Below, one piece after another: positions 8,513 through 16,587 of a stretch of 64,000 nt of DNA. The DNA comes from Mycolicibacterium arabiense (GTDB taxonomy: Bacteria; Actinomycetota; Actinomycetes; Mycobacteriales; Mycobacteriaceae). The position numbers were made by a program, and so were the translations under genes. The notes under the pieces were generated by a model. The model saw nothing but the letters and a program-made list of their open reading frames with translations. It ran no database searches and was not told the origin of the DNA. Position 1 is the stretch's first letter, and each line of letters begins with the position of its first letter. The stretch lies in NCBI RefSeq assembly GCF_010731815.2, contig NZ_AP022593.1:3782001-3846000 (forward strand), given 5' to 3'.

Positions 8513-9640
8513 CTAGTTCGTTGCGGTGGTGGGAGTTCGAGGTGCCGGCTGCGTCTCGTCGACGGCGAGGACGGAGGCGTCCTCGCGGCGGAAGGTCAGC
8601 CAGACGGTGTCGTCGGCGTGCACGGGAGCCAGCGCGGCGCCTGCACTCTCGCGGACCAGGACCGTGCTGCCGTCGTCGAGGCGCACCTCGACCTTGCGCG
8701 CGTTTCCGAAGTAGATCTGCTGGATGACGTGCCCGGGAACGGCGTTGTCCGCCTGCGGTTCCGCGTCACCGGCGTGGATCGCGATCCGCTCGGGACGCAC
8801 GACGACGGCCACGGTGCGCGAGTCGGGTAGGGCTCCGCGCGTCGCGGTCAGGGTGCGGCCGTGCGCCTGGACCCGACTACCGTCCAACGTGCCACGGAAC
8901 AGCGACGACTCACCGACGAACTGCGCCACGAAGAGGCTGTTGGGATGCTCGTACAGGTCCGACGGCGTGCCGATCTGCTGAATGCGTCCGTCGTTGAACA
9001 CGGCGACCCGGTCGGAGAGCACCAGAGCCTCGTCCTGGTCGTGGGTGACGTAGACGAACGTGGTGCCGAGGTCGGCGTGAATCCGCTTGATCTCCAACTG
9101 CAGGGTGTCGCGCAGCTTCTTGTCCAGCGCTCCGAGGGGCTCGTCCATCAGCAGCACGCGCGGGTTGTAGACGACGGCCCGCGCCAGTGCGACGCGCTGC
9201 TGCTGACCGCCCGACAACTCCTTCGGCTTGCGCCGGGCCAGGTGCTCGAGACCCACCATCGTCAGCGCATCGGCGACCATCTTGGCGCGCTGCGACTTGC
9301 CGATGGACCGCTGCTTCAGCGGGTACTCCACGTTGTCGGCGACGCTCATGTGTGGGAAGAGGGCGTAGTGCTGGAACACCATGCCGATGTCGCGCTTGTA
9401 GGGCGGCAGGTCGGTGACCGGGCTGCCGTCGATGGACAGTTCGCCCTCGGTGACGTCGACGAATCCGGCGATCATGTTGAGCGTCGTCGTCTTTCCCGAC
9501 CCGCTGGGACCGAGCAGGGTGAGGAACTCGCCCGGACGCGCGTCCAAGTCGATGGCGTCGACGGCCGTGACGGAGCCGTACCGCTTGACCAGGCCCCGCA
9601 TCGTGATGGAAGCGCCATGCGGCGCGCGGTCATCGGACAC
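8513..9640 (-). CDS. ABC transporter ATP-binding protein, PotA-like (spermidine/putrescine type)
   Basis: This 375-residue importer ATPase has Walker A 'GPSGSGKTT' (44-52), signature 'LSGGQQQR', Walker B 'VLLMDEPLGALD' with the D-loop, and a C-terminal TOBE-type regulatory domain ('VVVRPERIAI'). The GTG start sits 5 bp behind a perfect AGGAGG, which overlaps the end of the upstream permease gene, so the two are coupled. It energises the PotB/PotC-like permease pair and the lipoprotein receptor encoded upstream. Confidence 0.95.
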   Translation of the reverse strand: MSDDRAPHGASITMRGLVKRYGSVTAVDAIDLDARPGEFLTLLGPSGSGKTTTLNMIAGFVDVTEGELSIDGSPVTDLPPYKRDIGMVFQHYALFPHMSVADNVEYPLKQRSIGKSQRAKMVADALTMVGLEHLARRKPKELSGGQQQRVALARAVVYNPRVLLMDEPLGALDKKLRDTLQLEIKRIHADLGTTFVYVTHDQDEALVLSDRVAVFNDGRIQQIGTPSDLYEHPNSLFVAQFVGESSLFRGTLDGSRVQAHGRTLTATRGALPDSRTVAVVVRPERIAIHAGDAEPQADNAVPGHVIQQIYFGNARKVEVRLDDGSTVLVRESAGAALAPVHADDTVWLTFRREDASVLAVDETQPAPRTPTTATN

Positions 9641-10424
9641 GATTCCTCCTGATGGCGAAGATGCTGGCGAGGATGGTCAGTGCGGTGGTGAGCGCCAGGA
9701 TCACCGTCGCCGCGGCGGCGATCGTGGGGTCGGTGTCGCGGGTGACCGACGAGTACATCCGCACCGGAAGCGTTTGCAGGTAGGGGCTTTGGATGAACAG
9801 CGACAGCACCACCTCGTCGAAGCTGGTCGCGAACGCGAACAGTGCCCCCGACAGGACGCCCGGCGCCACCTGCGGCAGCGTGACGGTGCGGAACGTCGTC
9901 CACTTGCTCGCTCCGCAGATCGCGGCCGCGTCCTCGAGCCGTCGGTCGAATCCCTGCAGGCTGGCGCTCACCGGGATGATCACGAACGGCAGGGCGAGCA
10001 CGCTGTGCGCCACGACGAAGCCGAGCGTGGTGCCCAGCAGGTTGAGCCGCAGGTAGATCGCGTAGATGCCGATCGACACCACGATCACCGGGACGATCAT
10101 CGGCGAGAGCAGCAGCGCGCGCAGGCCCTGATCGCCGAAGAACCGCGTCCGGCTGAAGGCCACCGCCGCCGCCGTCCCGCACACCGTCGCGACGACGGCC
10201 ACCAGGAGGCCGACGCGGATGCTCGCCTCCAGCGACCAGAGCCACGACGGGTCGGTGAAGAAGTTGACGTACCACTGCGTCGACCAGCCCGTTGGCGGAA
10301 ACCTGAACGACGGGAGATCAGTGAAGCTGAGCGGGATCACGACCAGCGACGGCGCGACCAGCCAGGTCGCGACTAGGCCGCAGAACACCAGGAGCGCACC
10401 GCGCCAGAACGTGCCGCTGCGCAT
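9630..10424 (-). CDS. ABC transporter permease, PotC-like
   Basis: This 264-residue protein has about six membrane helices and a cytoplasmic EAA-like loop ('ICGASKWTTFRTVTLPQVAPG') typical of binding-protein-dependent permeases. I start it at the ATG whose last base region overlaps the stop of the other permease (ATGA). The longer reading adds 76 residues of unrelated, shadow-frame sequence. It forms the translocation pore with the PotB-like partner for an organic cation, most likely a polyamine or related amine. Confidence 0.92.
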   Translation of the reverse strand: MRSGTFWRGALLVFCGLVATWLVAPSLVVIPLSFTDLPSFRFPPTGWSTQWYVNFFTDPSWLWSLEASIRVGLLVAVVATVCGTAAAVAFSRTRFFGDQGLRALLLSPMIVPVIVVSIGIYAIYLRLNLLGTTLGFVVAHSVLALPFVIIPVSASLQGFDRRLEDAAAICGASKWTTFRTVTLPQVAPGVLSGALFAFATSFDEVVLSLFIQSPYLQTLPVRMYSSVTRDTDPTIAAAATVILALTTALTILASIFAIRRNRVR

Positions 10425-11320
10425 CACGACGCCCGTTCCTGCCGAGATGCGCGGCGCAGCACGATCATCAGCACGGCGAGGACCAGGAAGGTCAGCAGCA
10501 GGAGCACCACGCCCATCGCCCCACCGCGGCCCCACTGCAGCAGACCGTTGACCTGGACGTAGATCTGCTGGCTGATGAGGGCGTTGTCCGGGGAACCGAG
10601 CAGCGCCGGCGTGACGTAGAAGCCAAGGCTGCTGATGAACACCATCAGGCATCCCGCCCCGATGCCGGGCATGGTGAGCGGCACCCAGATGCGGGTGAAC
10701 GACGTCAGCGGCCGCGCGCCGAGACTCGACGAGGCCAGCACCAGCCGACGGTCGACGCCCGACATCACCGCGTACAGCGGCAACACCATGAACGGCAACA
10801 GGATCTGGCTCATGCCGATGACTACACCGAGGTTCGTCCGGATCAACTGCACGTCGCCGAGCCCGACGAGGCTCAACAGCGCCTGGGCGGGTCCGTTGTC
10901 CTGCAGCAGGATCACCCAGGCGAACGTGCGCACCATCAGGCTGGTCCAGAACGGGACGAGCACCAGCAGCGTCAGCGCCGCCCGCACCTTCGGCCCGAAT
11001 GCGACCATGGCATAGGCGTACGGGTAGCCGAGCAACAGGCAGATGACCGTCACCTCGAGTCCGGTGGTGAACGTCCGCAGCAGCACCTCGCGCTGCACGG
11101 CGTCACCGGCGTACCAGGCGAAGTTGTCGAACCCGACCACCGGATCGGTGAACGCGCGCCACATCATCACGCCCAGCGGTGCCGCGAAGATGCCGAGCAC
11201 CAACACGAGCGCGGGAGCCAGCAATGCGTAGGCGCTGCGCCGCCTCCGCTGGGCACCCGCCTCCTCGGCGCGCGACTGCGGCGGTGCTGCACCACCGGCG
11301 AGTACGTCGACTACGGTCAT
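10424..11320 (-). CDS. ABC transporter permease, PotB-like
   Basis: This 298-residue inner-membrane protein has six predicted helices and an EAA-type loop ('LASSSLGARPLTSFTRIWVPLTMPGI'). It lies 14 bp downstream of the substrate-binding lipoprotein gene and overlaps the PotC-like permease gene by 4 bp. Paired permeases of this type make the channel of spermidine/putrescine-class importers. The N-terminal 25 residues are polar and cytoplasmic. High confidence for the family; cargo not determined. Confidence 0.92.
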   Translation of the reverse strand: MTVVDVLAGGAAPPQSRAEEAGAQRRRRSAYALLAPALVLVLGIFAAPLGVMMWRAFTDPVVGFDNFAWYAGDAVQREVLLRTFTTGLEVTVICLLLGYPYAYAMVAFGPKVRAALTLLVLVPFWTSLMVRTFAWVILLQDNGPAQALLSLVGLGDVQLIRTNLGVVIGMSQILLPFMVLPLYAVMSGVDRRLVLASSSLGARPLTSFTRIWVPLTMPGIGAGCLMVFISSLGFYVTPALLGSPDNALISQQIYVQVNGLLQWGRGGAMGVVLLLLTFLVLAVLMIVLRRASRQERAS

Positions 11321-11334
11321 GGTCCGCTAGTCCC

Positions 11335-12447
11335 TTACTTGGCAAGCCAATCGGTGTATGCCCCGACCATCGCGTCGTTGTTCTTCGACCACCAGGCGAG
11401 GTCGATCGGGAAGCGGTCCGCGAGACGCTCGGGGGTCGTGGTGAGGTAGCTGGTCGCCAGGGCATCCAGTTGCGGCTTGGCGTCGACGTTGATCGGGCTG
11501 TACGAGGTGAGTTCGGTCAGCTTGGCCTGCTGCTGCGCACCCAGGTAGTAGTTGATCAGTGCCATCGAGGCCTTCGGGTTCTTCGCACCCTTGGGCACCG
11601 CGATCGTGTCCGCCTCGGGCATCCACTGATCCCACATGGGCGCGAACTTCGCCCCGTTCTTGACCGCGGAGTAGGCGCGCCCGCTCCACAGCAGCGCCAT
11701 GTCGACCTGCCCGGCCTCGAGAAGCTGCTGGGCCTGGGCCCCGCTGTTCCAGAAGACGATGTCGCCGCGGATCGACGACAGCTTGTTCAGTGCGCGGGTG
11801 GCGTCGATGGGATACATCTGGTCCTTCGCGACACCGTCGGCCAAGAGTGCGCCCTCCAGTACGCCAGGGTCGAGTTCGCCGGCGATGCCCTGGATGCCGC
11901 GCTTACCGGGGAACTTCGTGGTGTCGTAGAAGTCGGCCCAGGTCTTGGGCGGGTTGGCGCCGTACTTCTCCGTGTTGTAGACCACGATGAGGCCGTAACC
12001 CATTGCGGGAACCGAACAGTCGTCGGTCTTCGCGCCGGGCGGGATCTTGCTGACGTCCACGATGCTGGTGTCGATGGGCATGAACAGCTCGCCACAGTGC
12101 TGGGCGGTGAAGACGTTGGTGGTGTCGATGACGTCCCAGGTGACGTTGCCGGATTCCACCTGCGACTTGATCTTGGTGCTCTCGGTCGGCCCGTCCTGCA
12201 GGATGCGCGCGCCGGATTCCTTGGCGAAGGGATCTATCGCGGCCTGCGTCTGCCCCTCCTGGAAGATGCCGCCGTAGGACACGAAGGTGAGGGTCACGCC
12301 GTCGAGCGCGCCGGCCTTGACGGTGCCTGCCTTCGGTGGCCCGCTACCGAGGTCGACGTCGGCACTTGGAGCCGGCCCCGACGAACACGCTGCGGTGAGC
12401 AGCACGGCAGCCACGCCGCATCCGACGGCCTTGAGTGCAGTGGACAT
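11335..12447 (-). CDS. ABC transporter substrate-binding lipoprotein (PotD/PotF type)
   Basis: This 370-residue exported lipoprotein has a signal sequence ending in the lipobox 'LLTAAC', with Cys21 as the acylation site. A periplasmic-binding-protein fold of the spermidine/putrescine class follows ('LTFVSYGGIFQEGQ', 'WDVIDTTN', 'FWNSGAQAQQLLEAGQVDMALLWSGRA'). The chosen ATG lies 7 bp behind AGGAGG; the upstream ATG at 12501 would put a polar tail before the signal peptide. It is the receptor of the importer and the first structural gene after the XRE-cupin regulator gene. Confidence 0.93.
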   Translation of the reverse strand: MSTALKAVGCGVAAVLLTAACSSGPAPSADVDLGSGPPKAGTVKAGALDGVTLTFVSYGGIFQEGQTQAAIDPFAKESGARILQDGPTESTKIKSQVESGNVTWDVIDTTNVFTAQHCGELFMPIDTSIVDVSKIPPGAKTDDCSVPAMGYGLIVVYNTEKYGANPPKTWADFYDTTKFPGKRGIQGIAGELDPGVLEGALLADGVAKDQMYPIDATRALNKLSSIRGDIVFWNSGAQAQQLLEAGQVDMALLWSGRAYSAVKNGAKFAPMWDQWMPEADTIAVPKGAKNPKASMALINYYLGAQQQAKLTELTSYSPINVDAKPQLDALATSYLTTTPERLADRFPIDLAWWSKNNDAMVGAYTDWLAK

Positions 12448-12514
12448 GTGAACTCCTCCTGTGAGACGTGACGGGTGGTAAGTCTTTGTGGGTGTGATCA
12501 TTTCGATCCCGCTC

Positions 12515-13102
12515 TCATGCGGTTGGGGGGCTGACGATCCATAGCAGTTCGGCGGACGCGTCGCTCAGGTTGTGCACGGTGTGCGGAATGGACGTCCGAT
12601 ATTCCGCGGAATCGCCGGCGTCGAGTTGGTGTTTCTTGCCGTCGAGTTCGAGTACCAAGCTGCCCTTGACGACGATCAGTACTTCTTGGGCGTCGCCGTG
12701 TACGTATGCCTCGCCCGCCGATCCGCCGGGGGCGAACTCGGCGGAGTAGACCTCGAGATTCATCAGGGGTTTCTGCGACAGCAGGTACTTGGCGCTGAGG
12801 TCGTCGACGTGGATCTCCGGCCGATCCGCCTTCCGCAGGATCCTCGCACCGTTGACGTGATGGTCGCCGAACAGGTCGGGGAGTTTGACTCCGAGTTCTT
12901 CGGCCAGGCGACGCAGCGTACCGACGCTGGCGTTGACCTGTCCGCGTTCCAGTTCGCTGAGGAACCCCGCCGAGATCTTGGCGCGGCTTGCGAGTTCCCG
13001 CAGGCTGAGCTTCCGCATGTTCCGGTATCCGCGTATGCGGCTGCCCATTTCGGTCTCGGTGTTCGACGACGGGGAGCCGGGGCCGCCGTCAGGCAGGGCC
13101 AC
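12515..13102 (-). CDS. XRE-family regulator with C-terminal cupin (PuuR-like)
   Basis: This 195-residue regulator has a Cro/CI helix-turn-helix (about residues 19-75, 'SLRELASRAKISAGFLSELERG') and a C-terminal cupin_2 domain (about 115-190, 'GEAYVHGDAQEVLIVVKGSL'). The same architecture is used by PuuR and related controllers of polyamine and amine catabolism. It starts with GTG and heads the leftward operon 67 bp before the lipoprotein gene. Repeated GAAC/GTTC half-sites lie immediately upstream, suggesting autoregulation and control of both this operon and the divergent cupin/oxidase genes. Confidence 0.9.
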   Translation of the reverse strand: MALPDGGPGSPSSNTETEMGSRIRGYRNMRKLSLRELASRAKISAGFLSELERGQVNASVGTLRRLAEELGVKLPDLFGDHHVNGARILRKADRPEIHVDDLSAKYLLSQKPLMNLEVYSAEFAPGGSAGEAYVHGDAQEVLIVVKGSLVLELDGKKHQLDAGDSAEYRTSIPHTVHNLSDASAELLWIVSPPTA

Positions 13103-13128
13103 GAACGATCATCCATTCTCCTACGTCA

Positions 13129-13164
13129 GAACCAATAGTTCGGTAACGGCGAACAAAATGTTCG
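13129..13164. promoter_or_regulatory. Array of GAAC/GTTC half-sites, probable operator of the XRE-cupin regulator
   Basis: Four alternating half-sites occur in 36 bp. They form GAAC-CAATA-GTTC (13129-13141) and CGAACA-AAA-TGTTCG (13150-13164), and the two inner half-sites pair again as GTTCG...CGAAC. The array sits in the divergent promoter region, 27 bp from the regulator start. The repeats are seen directly; binding by the neighbouring XRE-cupin protein is inferred. Confidence 0.6.
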
Positions 13165-13291
13165 GTGGTGTGTGACACTATGCCTGCCACCAAGCCGCGG
13201 CAACCGGAATCGCGAAAATCGCTCTCGCCAAAACAAAGACGCTCCGATTCCTGGCTGCGCATGGGTGTTCGACGACTCTGGGAAGGCCGAC

Positions 13292-13639
13292 ATGAGCGCA
13301 CTGATCCATCTGCCCCATCGCACCGTCACCGGTGACCTCGAGGCCGCCGGCCGGCGCGCCGGCGCTGACAGCGGTGACCCTCGACTCAAGACCTTGGCGG
13401 CCGACTCGGGCACCGATGCACAGGTCGGCGTATGGGAGTGCGAGCCCGGTGGCTGGCCCGTCGTCGATCGACCGGACACCGAGACCTGCTACATCGTCTC
13501 GGGCCGCGCGAAGATCACCGACGACCAGACCGGACGCGTCGTCGAAGTGGGGGCGGGCGACTTCGTCGTCCTACCACCTGGGTGGACCGGTCGATGGGAC
13601 GTGGTCGAGACGCTTCGCAAGGTGTACACCATCTTCTGA
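13292..13639 (+). CDS. Cupin-domain protein (DUF861/EutQ-like cupin)
   Basis: This 115-residue single-domain cupin has core motifs visible as 'GVWECEPGGWPVVDRPDTETCYIVSGRAKITDD' (split here by family position) and 'VEVGAGDFVVLPPGWTGRWDV', the latter typical of the DUF861/cupin_3 group. I chose the ATG behind GGAAGG; a GTG at 13172 would add 40 residues of low-complexity sequence. It is followed 32 bp later by an FAD amine oxidase and is divergent from the amine importer operon. Proteins of this type often sit next to amine catabolism genes, but their role there is not well defined. Confidence 0.82.
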   Translation: MSALIHLPHRTVTGDLEAAGRRAGADSGDPRLKTLAADSGTDAQVGVWECEPGGWPVVDRPDTETCYIVSGRAKITDDQTGRVVEVGAGDFVVLPPGWTGRWDVVETLRKVYTIF

Positions 13640-13671
13640 ACGACCGGTTCATCTGGCGGAGAGAGGCATTC

Positions 13672-14841
13672 GTGAAGAGCATCGTGATCGGCGCGGGCGC
13701 GTGGGGTCTGCCCACGGCGGCCGAGTTGGCCAGCCGAGGCCACGACGTGCGGCTGGTCGACCGCTACGGGGTGGGTAATCCCCTGTCGTCGTCCTACGGC
13801 CCGACCCGGATGTGGCGCCTGGCCGACCCCGACCCATCGAGGGCGCGGCTCGGGCTGCGGGCGTTGGCGGCGATGAAGCGGCTCGAGGAGCGGACCGGTG
13901 CCACCGTCCACGAGGTGCGGGGCCTGCTGTGGCGGGACCCGCCGTCCAACCCCGCGCTCGCGGCGACGTGCGCCGGCCTGGGCATCGACCACGAGTGGGT
14001 GAGTGCGGCCGACGTGGGCGACCGTTTCCCAGGCTTGCGCGACGACGGCCGCGACGCAGTGTGGCTCCCGGACGGCGGGATCGTCCTGGCCGAACGGTCG
14101 CTGCGGGCGCAGTTCGAGCGGTTCACCGGCGCCGGTGGCCGCTTCGGTCACGCCCGCAGCGTCGTCGAGATCGAGGAGCGGCCGAACGGGCTGACGGTGA
14201 CGTATTCGGACATGACCTCCGAAGATGCGGACGTGGTGGTGATCGCCGCCGGTCCGGAGTCGTCGACGTTCCTGCGGATGTTGGGCATCGACGTGCCGCT
14301 CTACCCGTACCTCGAGCAGGTGGTGCACTTCGGCGACCGCGACAGCGTGGCGCACACCGATGCGTTCCCCTGCCTGTTCGACGGCGAGGCCGAGGACAGG
14401 GCGGGCCGCATCTACGCGATGCCGACTCCCGGGTTGGGTTACAAGGTGGGTCTTGATCTGCCCATCGGCGACTACCAGGCGGGCAATCCCGATCGCACGC
14501 CGAGCACCGCCCGCACCGAGGTACTTCGTCAACGCATCGAGCGCGACTTCGCCGCGGTACCGGCGACGGTCGTCGACGCGCAGGTGTGCTGCTGGACCGA
14601 CACACCCGACGGACAATTCATCCTGGATGCGCTGCCCAGCGGAATCGTCCTGGGTTGCGGGTGCATCGGTGAGGGATTCAAGTACTCCGCGCTGATGGGC
14701 GAGATCCTGGCGGACTTCGCAGAGGGTCGGCCCCAGGACGATGACGTGAAGGCCTGCAGCGTGACGCGTTTCGAGGGGCGTGCCCTCCTGGACCGATCGG
14801 GGCCGACGCCCGTCGGCTCACTCACGCGGGGCGCGCCCTAG
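13672..14841 (+). CDS. FAD-dependent oxidoreductase, monomeric sarcosine oxidase/N-methyltryptophan oxidase-like
   Basis: This 389-residue DAO-family flavoenzyme starts at a GTG behind GGAGAGAGG. The FAD motif 'VIGAGAWGLPTAAELASRGHDVRLVDR' opens the protein, and 'SSYGPTRMWRLADPD' follows at the position of the conserved sarcosine-oxidase-like 'SsG.sRi.R.a' segment. The C-terminal 'GCGCIGEGFKYSALMGEILADF' closes the FAD fold. It probably oxidises an N-methylated or secondary amine. It shares the cupin operon and lies opposite the amine importer, so the two oxidases may act on successive or related substrates. Confidence 0.85.
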   Translation: MKSIVIGAGAWGLPTAAELASRGHDVRLVDRYGVGNPLSSSYGPTRMWRLADPDPSRARLGLRALAAMKRLEERTGATVHEVRGLLWRDPPSNPALAATCAGLGIDHEWVSAADVGDRFPGLRDDGRDAVWLPDGGIVLAERSLRAQFERFTGAGGRFGHARSVVEIEERPNGLTVTYSDMTSEDADVVVIAAGPESSTFLRMLGIDVPLYPYLEQVVHFGDRDSVAHTDAFPCLFDGEAEDRAGRIYAMPTPGLGYKVGLDLPIGDYQAGNPDRTPSTARTEVLRQRIERDFAAVPATVVDAQVCCWTDTPDGQFILDALPSGIVLGCGCIGEGFKYSALMGEILADFAEGRPQDDDVKACSVTRFEGRALLDRSGPTPVGSLTRGAP

Positions 14842-14856
14842 CGAACGGCGCGGGCG

Positions 14857-15165
14857 GTGTTGTTCGACGATCTCTCTGACCCGCATCGGCAACCGGTGCG
14901 CCCGTGGCTCCACCTGCAGGACGACGAGATCGCGCCATCCGTCGTCGAGGCCGAACGGCCCAATCTCGTGGTTTGGTCATCGATCTGGGTGAAGCGCCCG
15001 GATGCATTGATTCGCTTCGACCTGGTTGCGGTGAAGGGCGGAACGGGTCTCACTTGGTCCCTGCGCGTTGACGATCCCCCACCAGACGAGCGCTTCACGA
15101 AGCACATGTGCCAGCGCATCGGCGAGCTGGTGAACGCCAACCTGCGGTACACGTACGGTCATTGA
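14857..15165 (+). CDS. Conserved small mycobacterial protein (SRPBCC-like), function unknown
   Basis: This 102-residue soluble protein ('LFDDLSDPHRQPVRPWLHLQDDE', then 'ALIRFDLVAVKGGTGLTWSLRVDDPPPDE' in separate stretches, ending 'NLRYTYGH') resembles a short conserved mycobacterial family related to START/SRPBCC folds. I recognise it from memory of the family only. An in-frame TAG at 14839-14841 limits the N-terminus, so the GTG at 14857 is the only reasonable start. It lies 15 bp after the oxidase gene and may be co-transcribed. No catalytic residues can be named. Confidence 0.6.
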   Translation: MLFDDLSDPHRQPVRPWLHLQDDEIAPSVVEAERPNLVVWSSIWVKRPDALIRFDLVAVKGGTGLTWSLRVDDPPPDERFTKHMCQRIGELVNANLRYTYGH

Positions 15166-15174
15166 CCCCAACGG

Positions 15175-15666
15175 TCAGGCCGCCGCGTCACCTTCGGCCA
15201 GTTCGGCGAGCGCCCGGGTGACCGCACCCCATCCGTCGAAGAAGCCGAGTTCCTCGTGGCGATCGCGAACGGCCGGGACGCCGTGGCGCACGACCGCCCG
15301 GTAGAGGGTCCCGTCCGAGTGGTCATCGAAGGTGATCTCCGCGGTCATGGACACCGGCTCCGGTGTGGCCGGTCGCCACGCACTGTCGACAGCGTTGGTG
15401 AACACGAGCCGGGAACCCTCCTCCACGACGAGGAACACGGAGTCCGTGTGCGGAACGAACCGCTCGCCGTCGTCGCTCATTCGAGTAACGAAGGCGCCGC
15501 CGGGACGTACCTGCAGTCGATCGACGCGCGTGAGGGTGGGGGCCGGCGTCCACCACCGGGCCAGCAGGGCCGGGTCCGTCCATGCGCGCCAAACCGATTG
15601 CCGGGGAGCGCGGATCACCCGCTCCACGACCAGGTCGAGTGTGGGGTCGATGGCATTCGTGCTCAT
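15175..15666 (-). CDS. AHSA1/SRPBCC-domain protein
   Basis: This 163-residue protein has the activator-of-Hsp90-like START fold: 'DLVVERVIRAPRQSVWRAWTDPALLARWW' (given as the family's N-terminal signature in two parts), then 'FDDHSDGT' and a C-terminal helix 'LGFFDGWGAVTRALAELAE'. It starts at an ATG behind GGAGGAG and overlaps the stop of the ArsR regulator gene by 4 bp (ATGA). ArsR-AHSA1 pairs are common in actinobacteria and form a translation-coupled cassette. The bound ligand is unknown. Confidence 0.88.
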   Translation of the reverse strand: MSTNAIDPTLDLVVERVIRAPRQSVWRAWTDPALLARWWTPAPTLTRVDRLQVRPGGAFVTRMSDDGERFVPHTDSVFLVVEEGSRLVFTNAVDSAWRPATPEPVSMTAEITFDDHSDGTLYRAVVRHGVPAVRDRHEELGFFDGWGAVTRALAELAEGDAAA

Positions 15667-15998
15667 GTTGTCTCCTCCGTGTCGGTGACGAGTCGTTCGA
15701 GTCGGTCGGTGCGGTCTTCCCATATGTGTCGCTGTTCGGCGAGCCAGTCGTCGACCATCGACAGCCGTTTGCGGTTGAGCGAGCAGGTCCGCACCCGCCC
15801 GGTCTTCGTCGTCGAGATCAACCCGCTGGTTTCGAGCGTGCGGACGTGTTTCATGAACGACGGCAACGCAATCGCGAATGGCCTCGCCAGCTCGCCCACA
15901 CTCGCCGGGCCGCTGCCCAGTCGCCGAATCACTGCTCGGCGCGTCGGGTCGCCGAGCGCGTCGAAGAGGCTGTCCAGCTCCGCCTCGTGCTTAGCCAT
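15663..15998 (-). CDS. ArsR/SmtB-family winged-helix repressor
   Basis: This 111-residue repressor has a compact winged helix ('LFDALGDPTRRAVIRRL', 'SVGELARPFAIALPSFMKHVRTLETSGLI', two family signatures). The cysteine metal-sensing motif of ArsR/SmtB (ELCVCDL type) is absent; the only Cys is at 'VRTCSLN'. This group usually senses something other than metal ions and is typically paired with an AHSA1 protein. A perfect palindrome spans its own start codon (15991-16006), with a second site 20 bp upstream, so it is almost certainly autoregulated. Confidence 0.9.
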   Translation of the reverse strand: MAKHEAELDSLFDALGDPTRRAVIRRLGSGPASVGELARPFAIALPSFMKHVRTLETSGLISTTKTGRVRTCSLNRKRLSMVDDWLAEQRHIWEDRTDRLERLVTDTEETT

Positions 15999-16006
15999 GA
16001 GGCTAA
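15991..16006. promoter_or_regulatory. ArsR operator 1, overlapping the repressor start codon
   Basis: A perfect inverted repeat TTAGCC-ATGA-GGCTAA spans the initiation codon of the ArsR gene (cat at 15996-15998). The sequence GGCTAAGTGTTGC at its right side recurs as a direct repeat at 16036-16048. Location and symmetry fit autorepression by the ArsR protein. Confidence 0.62.
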
Positions 16007-16025
16007 GTGTTGCACTACGGCATTG

Positions 16026-16041
16026 TTAGCGCAAGGGCTAA
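16026..16041. promoter_or_regulatory. ArsR operator 2
   Basis: A second, slightly weaker copy of the operator reads TTAGC-N6-GCTAA and is centred 35 bp upstream of the first, with the same flanking AGTGTTGC. Two phased sites of this kind allow cooperative autorepression of the ArsR-AHSA1 cassette. Inferred from symmetry and repetition. Confidence 0.55.
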
Positions 16042-16150
16042 GTGTTGCTCGTCAGGGTAAGAGCGCGCGACGGTGCCATGAACTCGCGCGTCCCCGCAAT
16101 GGTGGGCTTCACGCTCATTACCCCCATGTGGAGAACTCGGGACGGCGTTC

Positions 16151-16369
16151 ATGCGGGAAGAATGGGTCTACCCGGCGCTCGGGGTCGGAATTACCCATAT
16201 GCCGTCAGCGGGCCACGAGCAGATCATGCTCGACTACCGCGACTGCGGTCCCACGGGCGAGCCCAAGGTGGTGCACGTCGACCAGGAATTCGACCATCGA
16301 ATCACCCCTGTGGCAGTCGATTTCGCTAGCTTCATTCGCGGACTCGGCTATCCCGACCAATTCGACTGA
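16151..16369 (+). pseudogene. SUKH (SMI1/KNR4)-family C-terminal remnant
   Basis: This 72-codon reading frame matches only the C-terminal half of SMI1/KNR4-type SUKH proteins: a 'YPALGVGIT' strand, then 'PSAGHEQIMLDYRDCGP' and 'GEPKVVHVDQE', ending with the 'FASFIRGLGY' helix. Full members are about 130-200 residues long and often act as immunity proteins against contact-dependent or polymorphic toxins. The N-terminal half is not found in any upstream frame (the preceding 150 bp hold the ArsR operators). I therefore read it as a decayed remnant. A short functional protein is less likely. No toxin gene is seen nearby. Confidence 0.5.
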
Positions 16370-16587
16370 GGCCGGGAGAACGATGAGCCCGGTGAGAAGA
16401 AAGATATCCGGCGGCTTTCCGGGGATCACTTTCCACAAGCTTTATCGGTGACGAAAGAACGACGGTATCCGCACCGCCATTCGCTTAGTGCGGCTACGCA
16501 TGATCCCTCCACGCACGCAGATGTAGTGCTCGGGCGGTTTATACCGGTAGAGTTCCGCGCTTGGGGGCGGGCGCGGAAAGGAAAGAA

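Noticed and set aside
11179..12471. 430-codon plus-strand frame opposite the ABC lipoprotein gene
   Set aside because: Antisense shadow; the minus strand has a lipobox, ribosome site and PotD-type sequence.
16042..16329. Frame starting within the ArsR operator region and overlapping the SUKH remnant
   Set aside because: It reads the SUKH segment in a different frame and gives Arg/Pro-rich sequence without family resemblance.
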